Below are positions 1 through 5,562 of a stretch of 6,093 nt of DNA, one piece after another. The position numbers and the translations under genes were made by a program. Every line of letters begins with the position of its first letter. Position 1 is the stretch's first letter. The stretch is from Hyphomicrobiales bacterium (GTDB lineage Bacteria > Pseudomonadota > Alphaproteobacteria > Rhizobiales > Xanthobacteraceae). The stretch spans positions 1 to 6,093 of the forward strand of contig JAPLPC010000399.1 in NCBI GenBank assembly GCA_026400425.1, given 5' to 3'. A model generated the notes under the pieces. It saw nothing but the letters and a program-made list of their open reading frames with translations. It did no database searches and was not told the origin of the DNA.

Positions 1-210
1 CTTGGCTACAAGATGGGCCCGCTGGAGCTGATCGACCTGATCGGCCTCGATACCCAGGTCCGCCTCTGCGAAGCGTTCTATCCGATCACGCTCGATCCGC
101 GCGCGGCGACGCCGCCGCTGCTGAGCCGCATGGTCGCCGCCGGCCTGCTCGGACGCAAGTCCGGGCGTGGCTTCTTCAATTACGAAGGCAACGCGATGTT
201 TGGAGCCTGA
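1..210 (+). CDS. 3-hydroxyacyl-CoA dehydrogenase, C-terminal fragment (gene runs in from the left)
   Basis: The frame is open from the first base and ends at TGA 208-210, giving the last 69 residues of a larger protein. The tail has the signature of the 3HCDH C-terminal domain (PF00725 type): a GPLELIDLIGLD block at about residues 6-17 of the fragment, then GLLGRKSGRGFFNY near the end. In the family these enzymes oxidise (S)-3-hydroxyacyl-CoA to 3-ketoacyl-CoA with NAD+ in the cytoplasm, in beta-oxidation and in degradation of CoA-activated aromatic acids. The NAD-binding domain and catalytic residues lie outside the window, so activity cannot be judged here. The next gene starts 4 nt after the stop and its ribosome binding site lies inside this gene, so the two are almost certainly co-transcribed and probably translationally coupled. 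The family is certain; the exact substrate is unknown. Confidence 0.93.
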   Translation, partial: LGYKMGPLELIDLIGLDTQVRLCEAFYPITLDPRAATPPLLSRMVAAGLLGRKSGRGFFNYEGNAMFGA

Positions 211-214
211 GCCG

Positions 215-853
215 ATGACCTATGCCATCAATCAGAACGGGTCGAGCCGCTCCTTTCCGGACGGCGACACTTTCCTGCAGAATGCCTCGCACGAGGCCAA
301 TGCGAAGATTTTCATCCTCAGCGGCGTGCCGTTCAAGGCGGATGATGCCCGCAGCGCGATCCTGATCGAACTTGGCAATGAAAGCCTGGCCGAGCATATC
401 GGCGACGACTGCAAGCACAGCAACGTGCTTGGCTTTGCCCGCTATCGCAACGGCGACGATGCGCCGTCGGCGCTGATCGAATTGGTGCGCCCGGTGGGAG
501 CGTCGGATGGGGCGGTGGCCGCGGCGATCGACATGTTCAAGGCAGCAGGACTCGAGGTCGTTGTGTCATCCGACCAGATCGGCCGCATCATCAACCGCCT
601 GGTTTTGCCGAAATACAATGCCGCCCTTCGTTTCCTGGACGAAGGTCTCGCCACTCGCGCAGACATGGATCTCACTTGCAAGCTCGGGCTGGGATATCCG
701 GATGGCCCGCTGGAACGCATTTTCCGCGGCGGCATGGCTCATCACCACGATGTAACTTATGCGCTTTTTCAGACGTATGGAACGTCGGCATATGCTCCAA
801 CCCGTCGCGCTATCGTCGCCAAAAATCGCGATGTGTCCGCAGGCAATGATTAA
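215..853 (+). CDS. 3-hydroxyacyl-CoA dehydrogenase family protein, probably non-catalytic
   Basis: This protein has 212 residues. The start is ATG 215, preceded by GGAG at 202-205. An in-frame start at 167 also exists but lies deep inside the upstream gene. Residues about 90-170 match the family: ELVRPVGASD at the end of the Rossmann half, then INRLVLPKYNAALRFLDEG, then LGLGYPDGPLERIF, the counterpart of the GHPMGPLEL block of 3HCDH C-terminal domains. Residues 1-70 show no GxGxxG nucleotide-binding loop. The usual HFFNP catalytic segment is replaced around residues 71-78 by VLGFARYR, with no histidine up to Glu89, although that Glu may match the family's second catalytic residue. By family knowledge the protein should not work as a normal dehydrogenase; it may be a structural or regulatory partner of the enzyme upstream, or bind CoA thioesters. 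It is intact and in an operon with its neighbours, so it is not obviously a pseudogene. Confidence 0.85.
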   Translation: MTYAINQNGSSRSFPDGDTFLQNASHEANAKIFILSGVPFKADDARSAILIELGNESLAEHIGDDCKHSNVLGFARYRNGDDAPSALIELVRPVGASDGAVAAAIDMFKAAGLEVVVSSDQIGRIINRLVLPKYNAALRFLDEGLATRADMDLTCKLGLGYPDGPLERIFRGGMAHHHDVTYALFQTYGTSAYAPTRRAIVAKNRDVSAGND

Positions 854-876
854 ATCGCGCGTAGCGGAGACGATTG

Positions 877-1299
877 ATGGCAACTCATTTGAATGAGACG
901 CTGGGCGGGCAGCTTTCGGACGGCTTCCATTTCGGCGACGTTCTTGGAATGCGTCGCACCGAGAGCTCCGCGGGCGAGGCGACGTTCGAGATCGAGATCG
1001 GACCTCAGCACCTCAACAGGCACGGCACCGTGCATAGCGGCGTTCTGATGGCGATGCTCGATACAGCCGGCCTCTGGGCGGTGTCTGATCCGGACAACGC
1101 CACGCCACCGAAGGCTGTGACGGTTTCCCTGAATTGCAACTTCATCGGCAGATCAGGTGCCGGAGATACAATAATCCGCGAAATCGGGCGGATATCGAAG
1201 CATTGCAAACGGATATATTTCGCCTCCATCGTCGCGGAGAGCCAACCTAGCGGTCAGCTCGTCGCGACGGGGCAGGGCGTCTACAATCGGATCGCTTGA
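877..1299 (+). CDS. PaaI-family hotdog-fold acyl-CoA thioesterase
   Basis: This protein has 140 residues, the usual size for a single hotdog domain. The start is ATG 877, with GGAGA at 866-870 six bases before it; a TTG directly upstream (874) is a less likely alternative. The family motif N-x-x-G-x-x-H-x-G followed by Asp is seen at Asn47, Gly50, His53, Gly55 and Asp62 (HLNRHGTVHSGVLMAMLD). In PaaI-type enzymes this segment forms the active site that hydrolyses CoA thioesters; the Asp is the usual catalytic acid. The gene starts 23 nt after the stop of the 3HCDH-like gene, on the same strand, and is probably the last of the operon. A likely role is to free CoA from dead-end acyl- or hydroxyaryl-CoA intermediates, as PaaI does for phenylacetate degradation, but the substrate is inferred only. 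No convincing terminator follows; the convergent pseudogene ends 15 nt away. Confidence 0.9.
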   Translation: MATHLNETLGGQLSDGFHFGDVLGMRRTESSAGEATFEIEIGPQHLNRHGTVHSGVLMAMLDTAGLWAVSDPDNATPPKAVTVSLNCNFIGRSGAGDTIIREIGRISKHCKRIYFASIVAESQPSGQLVATGQGVYNRIA

Positions 1300-1314
1300 G
1301 GGAAATGCTGCGGG

Positions 1315-1864
1315 CTAGGTCGGCAATATACCCGCCGCCTTGATTACTGGAAGCAGCCGTTGCTCCTCAAGATCGCGCGCCTTCGTGACCTCTTCAGAGG
1401 AGGTCGGCCATGCAACAGCGCCAATGTCGGTGAACTTCCTGACGATGTCGGGGTCCGTCAGGACCTTCCTGGCGTATTCGTTGAGTGGTGACAAGGCTCG
1501 GCGGCAATTTGGCGGGTCCGCATAGCGCGGCCCATGATGTCAATTCGAAGACCGGCAGAATCTTATTGATCGCGGAGACGTCGTGAAGAATGGGACTACG
1601 CGTTTTGGTCGTCACTCCCAAAGCTTTGACGGATCCGTCTCCGCCTGCATCGGCCCGGTTCGCGACGACCATCTGCTGGCCAGTAACCTCGCCAAGGCTC
1701 TTATAGAAAATGCGCGATAAGGAGTCCGTCGCTCCGCCTGCGGCTAACCTCAGAATGTATATGTCCGGTCGCATCGACCAGCGTTCCTGCGCCGTCACGA
1801 TGGAGGGTATCGTTAGGCACCCGCCAAGGATTGATAGAGCGCTGTGCGCGACACCCTTATCGAA
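1315..1864 (-). pseudogene. Decayed TctC/Bug-family periplasmic solute-binding protein
   Basis: On the minus strand the N-terminal part reads as a signal-peptide-like stretch (SALSILGGCLTIPSIVTAQ, no in-frame ATG before it, upstream stop at 1865-1867). The Bug-family opening AAGGATDSLSRIFYKSLGEV and GQQMVVANRADAGGD follow. At about 1630-1640 the sequence jumps directly to KALGVTTKTRSP and FELTSWAALCGPAKLPP, which normally lie far downstream, so roughly half the protein is deleted in frame. At 1486 a one-base shift is needed to continue into the C-terminus (LNEYARKVLTDPDIVRKF, then KAAGILPT and a stop at 1315-1317). Intact members of about 320 residues bind carboxylates in the periplasm, usually for a TctAB-type transporter. 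This copy lacks the core of the protein, has a frameshift and has no visible start, so it cannot work. It converges on the thioesterase gene. The family call is strong; the ligand is unknown. Confidence 0.85.
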
Positions 1865-1867
1865 TCA

Positions 1868-2150
1868 ACCATTCATTTCTGCGCATTGTATTTTCTCGAG
1901 AGCGCCCGAGGGTAATGCTTTATATTCGCGCGTTGAGTTGTCGCCACGCGGATGCATATGATGCAATCCGTATGCCGGTGCGAAGCGGTATCCCGAATGG
2001 TCAAAAGGATCAGTGTCGCCCTCTACGATTCAATTCATGTCGATGCATGAAAAATCTGATTGCGACATTTCATTGTCTCCCACACAACGCAACTTGATTG
2101 CGTTATCTCGATGCGCCAATCCTTGCTGGAAATAGCAACCCATGTCGGGT
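1868..2150. other. Non-coding stretch between two gene remnants
   Basis: I recognise no gene here on either strand. The sequence lies upstream of the TctC pseudogene and downstream of the Fis-type remnant, both on the minus strand. It holds three small inverted repeats: TGCAT/ATGCA at 1953-1965, TTCATG/CATGAA at 2034-2051, and AACGCAA/TTGCGTT at 2086-2104. They may be old operators or a worn terminator, but none has a T-run or other supporting context. Short open frames crossing the stretch show no family resemblance and look like chance. Confidence 0.5.
2086..2104. repeat. Perfect 7-bp inverted repeat with 5-nt spacer
   Basis: AACGCAA at 2086-2092 and TTGCGTT at 2098-2104 are exact reverse complements around a 5-nt spacer. 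The position, after the Fis-type remnant and before the TctC remnant on the minus strand, would suit an operator or a terminator stem. Neither side carries a T-run, so a rho-independent terminator is not supported. Confidence 0.4.
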
Positions 2151-2249
2151 CCATCTCACTCAGCTTACGATAAAGATAGGACCGAGAGATGCCTAGACTT
2201 CCGCCGCTTTTTCTTGTGCCCTTGTGACGGGCGAGCGCTTCACGCATAG
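2151..2249 (-). pseudogene. Remnant of a Fis-type helix-turn-helix transcriptional regulator (C-terminal DNA-binding end)
   Basis: Read on the minus strand, the segment gives MREALARHKGTRK, a garbled part SGGS, then LGISRSYLYRKLSEM. LGISR-x-x-LYRKL is the recognition helix region of the Fis-family HTH (PF02954 type) found at the C-terminus of sigma-54-dependent activators and some response regulators. Shifting frame by one base at the T-run 2208-2212 turns the garbled part into KAAEV, the expected residues before LGISR. A second one-base change near 2196 restores the frame, so two compensating indels are visible. No AAA+ sigma-54-interaction domain can be read upstream (2250-2510), so only the DNA-binding end is left. 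It may once have controlled the neighbouring solute-binding protein gene; that link is inference. The protein end is uncertain because the frame runs on to 2035 without family resemblance. Confidence 0.65.
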
Positions 2250-2731
2250 GAGACGAAGTCGGCGCAGATAGCTCTCCGTTCTTGTAAGATCCCACCCAAT
2301 TCCATGTTGCCACCACTGCAATTCTGCCCGGGACTTATACAGGCCGCGAGGTAACGCTCTAACTGGACGGCAGTTGAATTCGCGATTGTCGAAACCAGCG
2401 CGCTTGGCGTGATTATTCCCCTCCGGGCTTGTCGCAAGCCGCAAGCTTAGATCGTCGGCACGATGGCGAGCTAGGCTCGTCAATCCGATTGCATCGGTCT
2501 TCAACTACTGATCTTCGATCTTCATGGAGAACGTTTGGCCGGGGCTAGGCCGGTCCTGAAACCTTGCCAGCCCGTACGAGAACGTCCGTAACTTGCCTAC
2601 GTCTCACCAGACGATACGAATCCTTATGAGAGCGGTCCGCGAGCTCATTGCATCACCTTGTTGAAGGGCAAAGAATTTGAGCGATGACGTTTGTCTTTGG
2701 TGGGGTGCCCCCGACCTAAATGAAGACGACC
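2250..2731. other. Stretch without a recognisable gene left of the IS
   Basis: Both strands were read and no family was identified. The minus-strand frames upstream of the HTH remnant (to about 2510) should hold the rest of a regulator but show no Walker A, GAFTGA or similar motif, so that part is either deleted or decayed beyond recognition. One minus-strand stop-to-stop segment ending at the TAG near 2510 reads like a protein tail (GLARFQDRPSPGQTFSMKI), but it is too short to name. The right end is the target site of the insertion sequence. Confidence 0.45.
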
Positions 2732-2734
2732 TTA
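2732..2734. repeat. Target-site duplication TTA, left copy
   Basis: TTA precedes the left inverted repeat and matches TTA at 3663-3665 after the right one. The shared context is CTTAG on both sides, because the element begins with G and ends with C, so the exact duplication could be read as 3 or 4 bp; TTA fits the TNA rule. Confidence 0.75.
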
Positions 2735-2750
2735 GAGCCTGACTGAAAAA
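2735..2750 (+). repeat. Left terminal inverted repeat of the IS
   Basis: The 16-nt end GAGCCTGACTGAAAAA pairs with 3647-3662 with mismatches at positions 4, 11 and 16 counted from the outer end. In IS5-family elements these ends are bound and cut by the transposase. Confidence 0.8.
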
Positions 2751-2754
2751 TCAG

Positions 2755-2836
2755 CGAGTGATCTCGGTCGGGTGTGATTCCATCGGATTTGCAAAGATTC
2801 GAGGGAGATCACGATGCCTTGGACCGAGATCACTCG
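2755..2836 (+). promoter_or_regulatory. 15-bp inverted repeat bracketing the transposase start (fold-back element)
   Basis: Bases 2755-2769 (CGAGTGATCTCGGTC) are an exact reverse complement of 2822-2836, which lie within codons 3-8 of the transposase. The 52-nt loop holds the ribosome binding site (2801-2807) and the ATG (2814). A transcript entering from outside the IS would carry both arms and could fold, placing the start region in a closed loop. A transcript begun inside the loop would lack the left arm and be free to translate. By analogy with IS10 and IS50, where outside transcripts fold to block transposase translation, this may limit activation by read-through. The repeat is seen directly; its role is inferred. 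Confidence 0.55.
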
Positions 2837-3653
2837 TGCTCAATATCGGCGCGACGAGCTGCGTTATGCAAGCGACATGAGGGACGAGGAGTGGGCGTTG
2901 ATTGTGCGTCAACTCCCGCCGCGCCATCGGTTGGGACGGCCGCGCAAGGTCTGCCTGCGCAGCGTCGTGGAGGCAATTCTGTTCATTCTTTCCACGGGTT
3001 GCCAGTGGCGTGCGCTGCCGAAGGAGTTTCCGCCATACTCAACCGTGCAGGGCTATTTCTATGCCTGGCGCGACGATGGGAGATGGCAGAAGATCGTTGC
3101 AGTCCTCGTCGGACGCTCGCGCCAAAAGCTTGGCCGTGCGGCAAAGCCGACGGCAGCTGTCATCGACAGTCAAAGCGCACCAACGACACATGCCGGGGGC
3201 CCACGCGGATACGACGCAGGCAAGCGGGTTCACGGGCGGAAACGACATATCGTCACCGATACCGAGGGGCATATGCTCGCGGTTCAGGTTCATCCCGCCA
3301 ACATTCAGGACTGTCACGGGGCGGTGCCGTTGCTCAAGCAGCTGCGATCCAGGTTTCCGAAGCTGCAGCACGTGTTTGCTGACCGCGTCTATCGCGGCAA
3401 GCAGCTTCTCAATGCGCTTTCGGATTGCGGGCCGTGGACGATTGAGATCGTCGAACGACCACCGGGCACCAAGGGCTTCCAGCTACTGCCGAGACGATGG
3501 GTCGTCGAGCGCACCTTTGCATGGTGCGGCCGATGCCGCCGTCTCGCCAAGGACTTCGAGGCATCCGCTTCCACCGAAGCCGCATGGCTGCTCGTTGCGC
3601 ATATGCGGCTCCTGACCCGAAGGCTCGCCCGCAAGCCTGACGCGGCATTTTGA
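2814..3653 (+). CDS. IS5-family DDE transposase
   Basis: This protein has 279 residues, start ATG 2814 with GAGGGAG at 2801-2807 six bases upstream. Residues about 20-95 form the N-terminal region typical of this group (DUF4096-like, MRDEEWALI, then STGCQWRALP and the YFYAWRDDGRW stretch). The DDE catalytic triad is readable: Asp118 in AAVIDSQSAPTT, Asp190 in HVFADRVYRG and Glu232 in RRWVVERTFAW. The spacing (72 and 42 residues) suits the RNase H-like DDE domain. It cuts and joins DNA at the IS ends. No frameshift or internal stop is present, so the enzyme is probably functional; unlike many IS5 relatives it needs no frameshift to be made. Its start region lies within the fold-back repeat and its stop within the right terminal repeat. 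Overlapping frames at 2774-3382 and 2902-3615 are shadows. Confidence 0.95.
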   Translation: MPWTEITRAQYRRDELRYASDMRDEEWALIVRQLPPRHRLGRPRKVCLRSVVEAILFILSTGCQWRALPKEFPPYSTVQGYFYAWRDDGRWQKIVAVLVGRSRQKLGRAAKPTAAVIDSQSAPTTHAGGPRGYDAGKRVHGRKRHIVTDTEGHMLAVQVHPANIQDCHGAVPLLKQLRSRFPKLQHVFADRVYRGKQLLNALSDCGPWTIEIVERPPGTKGFQLLPRRWVVERTFAWCGRCRRLAKDFEASASTEAAWLLVAHMRLLTRRLARKPDAAF

Positions 3654-3662
3654 GTCAGACTC
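3647..3662 (-). repeat. Right terminal inverted repeat of the IS
   Basis: The reverse complement reads GAGTCTGACTCAAAAT and matches the left end at 13 of 16 positions. The TGA stop of the transposase (3651-3653) lies within it, so the end of the gene and the end of the element are fused. Confidence 0.8.
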
Positions 3663-3665
3663 TTA
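3663..3665. repeat. Target-site duplication TTA, right copy
   Basis: This is the right-hand copy of the 3-bp duplication, directly after the right inverted repeat that ends at 3662. Removing the element and one copy would restore a continuous ancestral sequence reading CTTA then GGAGCGAGCG. Confidence 0.75.
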
Positions 3666-3991
3666 GGAGCGAGCGAACTGGTATCGACTTCATTGTGTTC
3701 GGTAGAAGCGATTGATTCGAAATCGCGCTTCGATTTGATACTCACCCCAAACCGATCGAGCCACTACTGTCAGAATATCGCTCTAAAAAATGCATTCAAC
3801 TTCATTAAGTAATTAATATATAAATGCTCGTGCTTATTGCGCCACGAATGAGATTTATAGTTGTCAGTGCTACGCACGACAGTTGAACGCAGCCTAACAA
3901 GTCCCTCTAATGTGCTTGCGAGACTGACCGGCCAAGGCGCATCGCTCTTTGGTGCCGGGCCGAAACAGTGGCATAATTCTTGGAGGGAAAT
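3666..3991 (+). promoter_or_regulatory. Porin upstream region and leader, partly AT-rich
   Basis: No gene is recognised in these 326 bases, which separate the IS from the porin. The middle part (about 3780-3860) is clearly AT-rich compared with its surroundings. A weak promoter candidate is TTCAAC at 3795-3800 with TATAAA at 3819-3824 (18-nt spacing), which would leave a leader of roughly 160 nt. ATTAA/TTAAT at 3804-3817 is a small inverted repeat between the two boxes and could be an operator. AAATCG/CGATTT at 3720-3736 is another short inverted repeat. Alphaproteobacterial promoters are hard to call by eye, so the boxes are only suggestions. Confidence 0.35.
3929..3962 (+). promoter_or_regulatory. 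GC-rich stem-loop in the porin 5' leader
   Basis: CGGCC at 3929-3933 pairs with GGCCG at 3958-3962, and after an AA/G internal loop GGCGC at 3936-3940 pairs with GTGCC-type bases at 3952-3956, with one G-U pair, leaving an 11-nt loop. The structure ends 29 nt before the porin ATG and 19 nt before its ribosome binding site. No T-run follows, so it is not a standard terminator. It may stabilise the mRNA or be a site for post-transcriptional control, as is common for outer-membrane protein messages; this role is inferred. Confidence 0.4.
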
Positions 3992-5527
3992 ATGAAGTTC
4001 AAAACAATCGTTCTTGTTTCTACAGCAGCGCTACTACCTTGCAGCATGGCATCTGCTGCCGATCTTCCGGTGAAGGCGAAAGCGGTCGAATACGTGAAGG
4101 TTTGCTCGCTATACGGTGCGGGTTTCTATTACATCCCTGGCACCGACACATGTATTAAAATAGGGGGCGCCATTCGCTTGGACGTTGGCGTCTATAGTGC
4201 AAACTACGACGCGCCCTATTGGCAAGGGGGCGCCAACGGCAACAATCTATGGACGAAGGATTATTTCTGGTCGCGAGAACGGGTCAATGTCACGACTGAC
4301 ACTCGAACGGCTACAGAGTATGGCGTTCTGCGCACCTACGCGAATATGCAATTTGACTTCTCTCAGAACCGTGAGTCGATTGCAGGCGGTTTTGTAGAAA
4401 TGGATTTCGCGTTCATTCAGTTCGCCGGTTTCACCTTCGGCAAGGCTGTGTCACAATTTGATCCGCAATGGGCTCTGTCGAAGCCGTGGATTTCTTCGGG
4501 ATTTAATGGCGGTTCAAATAACGCAACTGGCATCCCACAGATCTCATACACCGCAAACTTCGGTAACGGTGTTTCCGCCACCATTTCGCTAGAGAACGCG
4601 TCGGCTTATCGAAACGCGGGCCTGTGGAATACGGCTACGTACATCGTGGGTCCAGGCGCTTCGAGCTTTGTACCAAATTTCTATGGGTCGGCTTCTAACA
4701 CGTTCTTGGGAAATTCTTACGGCGGCAATCATATTCCTGACGTGGTCGGAAACATACGCCTTGATCAGGCTTGGGGATCTCTGCACTTCGGTGCTGCGAT
4801 GCATCAAATCACGTCGGGCTTCTACGGTTCTAACGAGAGCACAGGGCATCCAGACGAATCATATGGATTTGCAGTTACTGGAGCCGTCGAATTCAAGGAT
4901 TTGCCGACAGGTGCCGGCGACAGCTTGAAAGTTGAAGCGTCATATGCGCAGGGCGCGGCTAAGTACCTTTTTGGCGGCACGACCGATACCGCTGGTGGCG
5001 GTCGCTACGCGGCCTTTAGAGATGGAGGGCTTGGGTTTGGCTACGTGCTTGATGGCGTTTACGCGCCAGGAACGGGAATTATTCAAAGTAAAGGCTGGGA
5101 GGTCAGCGCGTTCTACGAGCACTATTGGAGCCCGGCTTGGAGAACTTCGATCTTCGGCAATTACAGCCATATCGAATACGGGGATGGCAACGCGCTGATG
5201 ATGGCCGCATTCTCTAACGATGGTACATTTCCAGCCGGTGGGCCGGGAACAAATTCAAGCTCGGCAGCTGCGGCTCGGGCTGGCGTGTTAAACGCGTCAG
5301 GCAACTTTGACCTTAATTTGGCACAGATTGGTACCCGAACAGCTTGGACTCCTGTCAAGAATCTCACGATCTCAGCTCAATTTACTTACAGCAGGCTCGA
5401 TCAAAATTTCAGCGGAACATATCAAACCATTGGTACGGGTGCCGCTGGAAAGCCTAGTGGCTCAGTGTACGAGCTGAAAGATCAGAATCTTTACAATGGG
5501 GCCGTGCAAATTCTGCGTAGCTTCTAG
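3992..5527 (+). CDS. Porin_2-family outer-membrane porin (Rhizobiales type)
   Basis: This protein has 511 residues. ATG 3992 is chosen over the in-frame TTG at 3980 because GGAGGG at 3982-3987 sits just before it and because it gives a clean signal peptide: MKFK, a hydrophobic core and cleavage after ASA at residue 22. The mature N-terminus ADLPVKAK, then VEYVKVCSLYGAGFYYIPG and CIKIGG, is diagnostic for Porin_2 (PF02530); Cys38 and Cys54 are the usual conserved pair. The rest alternates aromatic and polar residues as in transmembrane beta-strands, and the chain ends in Phe (QILRSF), the normal BAM recognition end. The product is expected to be a trimeric channel for small hydrophilic solutes; selectivity cannot be read from sequence. 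Base use looks less GC-rich than in the catabolic operon. It is preceded by a long leader and followed by a stem-loop, suggesting a single-gene unit. Confidence 0.96.
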   Translation: MKFKTIVLVSTAALLPCSMASAADLPVKAKAVEYVKVCSLYGAGFYYIPGTDTCIKIGGAIRLDVGVYSANYDAPYWQGGANGNNLWTKDYFWSRERVNVTTDTRTATEYGVLRTYANMQFDFSQNRESIAGGFVEMDFAFIQFAGFTFGKAVSQFDPQWALSKPWISSGFNGGSNNATGIPQISYTANFGNGVSATISLENASAYRNAGLWNTATYIVGPGASSFVPNFYGSASNTFLGNSYGGNHIPDVVGNIRLDQAWGSLHFGAAMHQITSGFYGSNESTGHPDESYGFAVTGAVEFKDLPTGAGDSLKVEASYAQGAAKYLFGGTTDTAGGGRYAAFRDGGLGFGYVLDGVYAPGTGIIQSKGWEVSAFYEHYWSPAWRTSIFGNYSHIEYGDGNALMMAAFSNDGTFPAGGPGTNSSSAAAARAGVLNASGNFDLNLAQIGTRTAWTPVKNLTISAQFTYSRLDQNFSGTYQTIGTGAAGKPSGSVYELKDQNLYNGAVQILRSF

Positions 5528-5562
5528 CGAGAAAAGGAGGATAAATCTTTGTAATCTCCAAG

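Larger units (their letters stand above)
2735..3662 (+). mobile_element. Complete IS5-family insertion sequence, IS1031-like group
   Basis: The element is 928 bp. Its left end (GAGCCTGACTGAAAAA, 2735-2750) and the reverse complement of its right end (GAGTCTGACTCAAAAT, 3647-3662) agree at 13 of 16 positions. TTA stands directly outside both ends (2732-2734 and 3663-3665), which fits a 3-bp TNA target duplication as used by the IS1031 group of the IS5 family. It holds one intact transposase gene on the plus strand whose stop codon lies inside the right inverted repeat. Size, single ORF, ends and duplication together suggest a recent insertion that may still be mobile. It sits between decayed genes and the porin leader and does not break a recognisable gene. 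The group is inferred from features, not from a database match. Confidence 0.88.

Noticed and set aside
1310..1335. GCGGG/CCCGC inverted repeat as terminator of the thioesterase operon
   Set aside because: The stem is only 5 bp with a loop of 16 nt and no T-run follows, so chance is the better explanation.
1710..2097. Plus-strand open frames over the TctC pseudogene and the following non-coding stretch
   Set aside because: The minus strand carries clear Bug-family similarity in 1315-1864; the plus-strand translations have no recognisable motif.
2193..2504. Minus-strand frame of 103 codons ending in QEKAAEV
   Set aside because: Only its last residues are meaningful, as the shifted part of the Fis-type helix region. 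The upstream portion shows no AAA+ or other domain, so it is not called as a gene.
2774..3382. Long plus-strand open frame of 202 codons overlapping the transposase
   Set aside because: It is out of frame with the DDE transposase, lacks any family motif and is rich in Arg, Ala and Ser as expected for a shadow of a GC-rich gene.
3389..3745. Minus-strand open frame of 118 codons across the right IS end
   Set aside because: It is antisense to the transposase C-terminus, crosses the IS boundary and shows no domain.
3969..3984. Possible sigma-54 promoter (TGGCAT then TTGG) before the porin
   Set aside because: It overlaps the porin ribosome binding site, so a transcript from it would start too late, and the -12 element lacks the GC pair.
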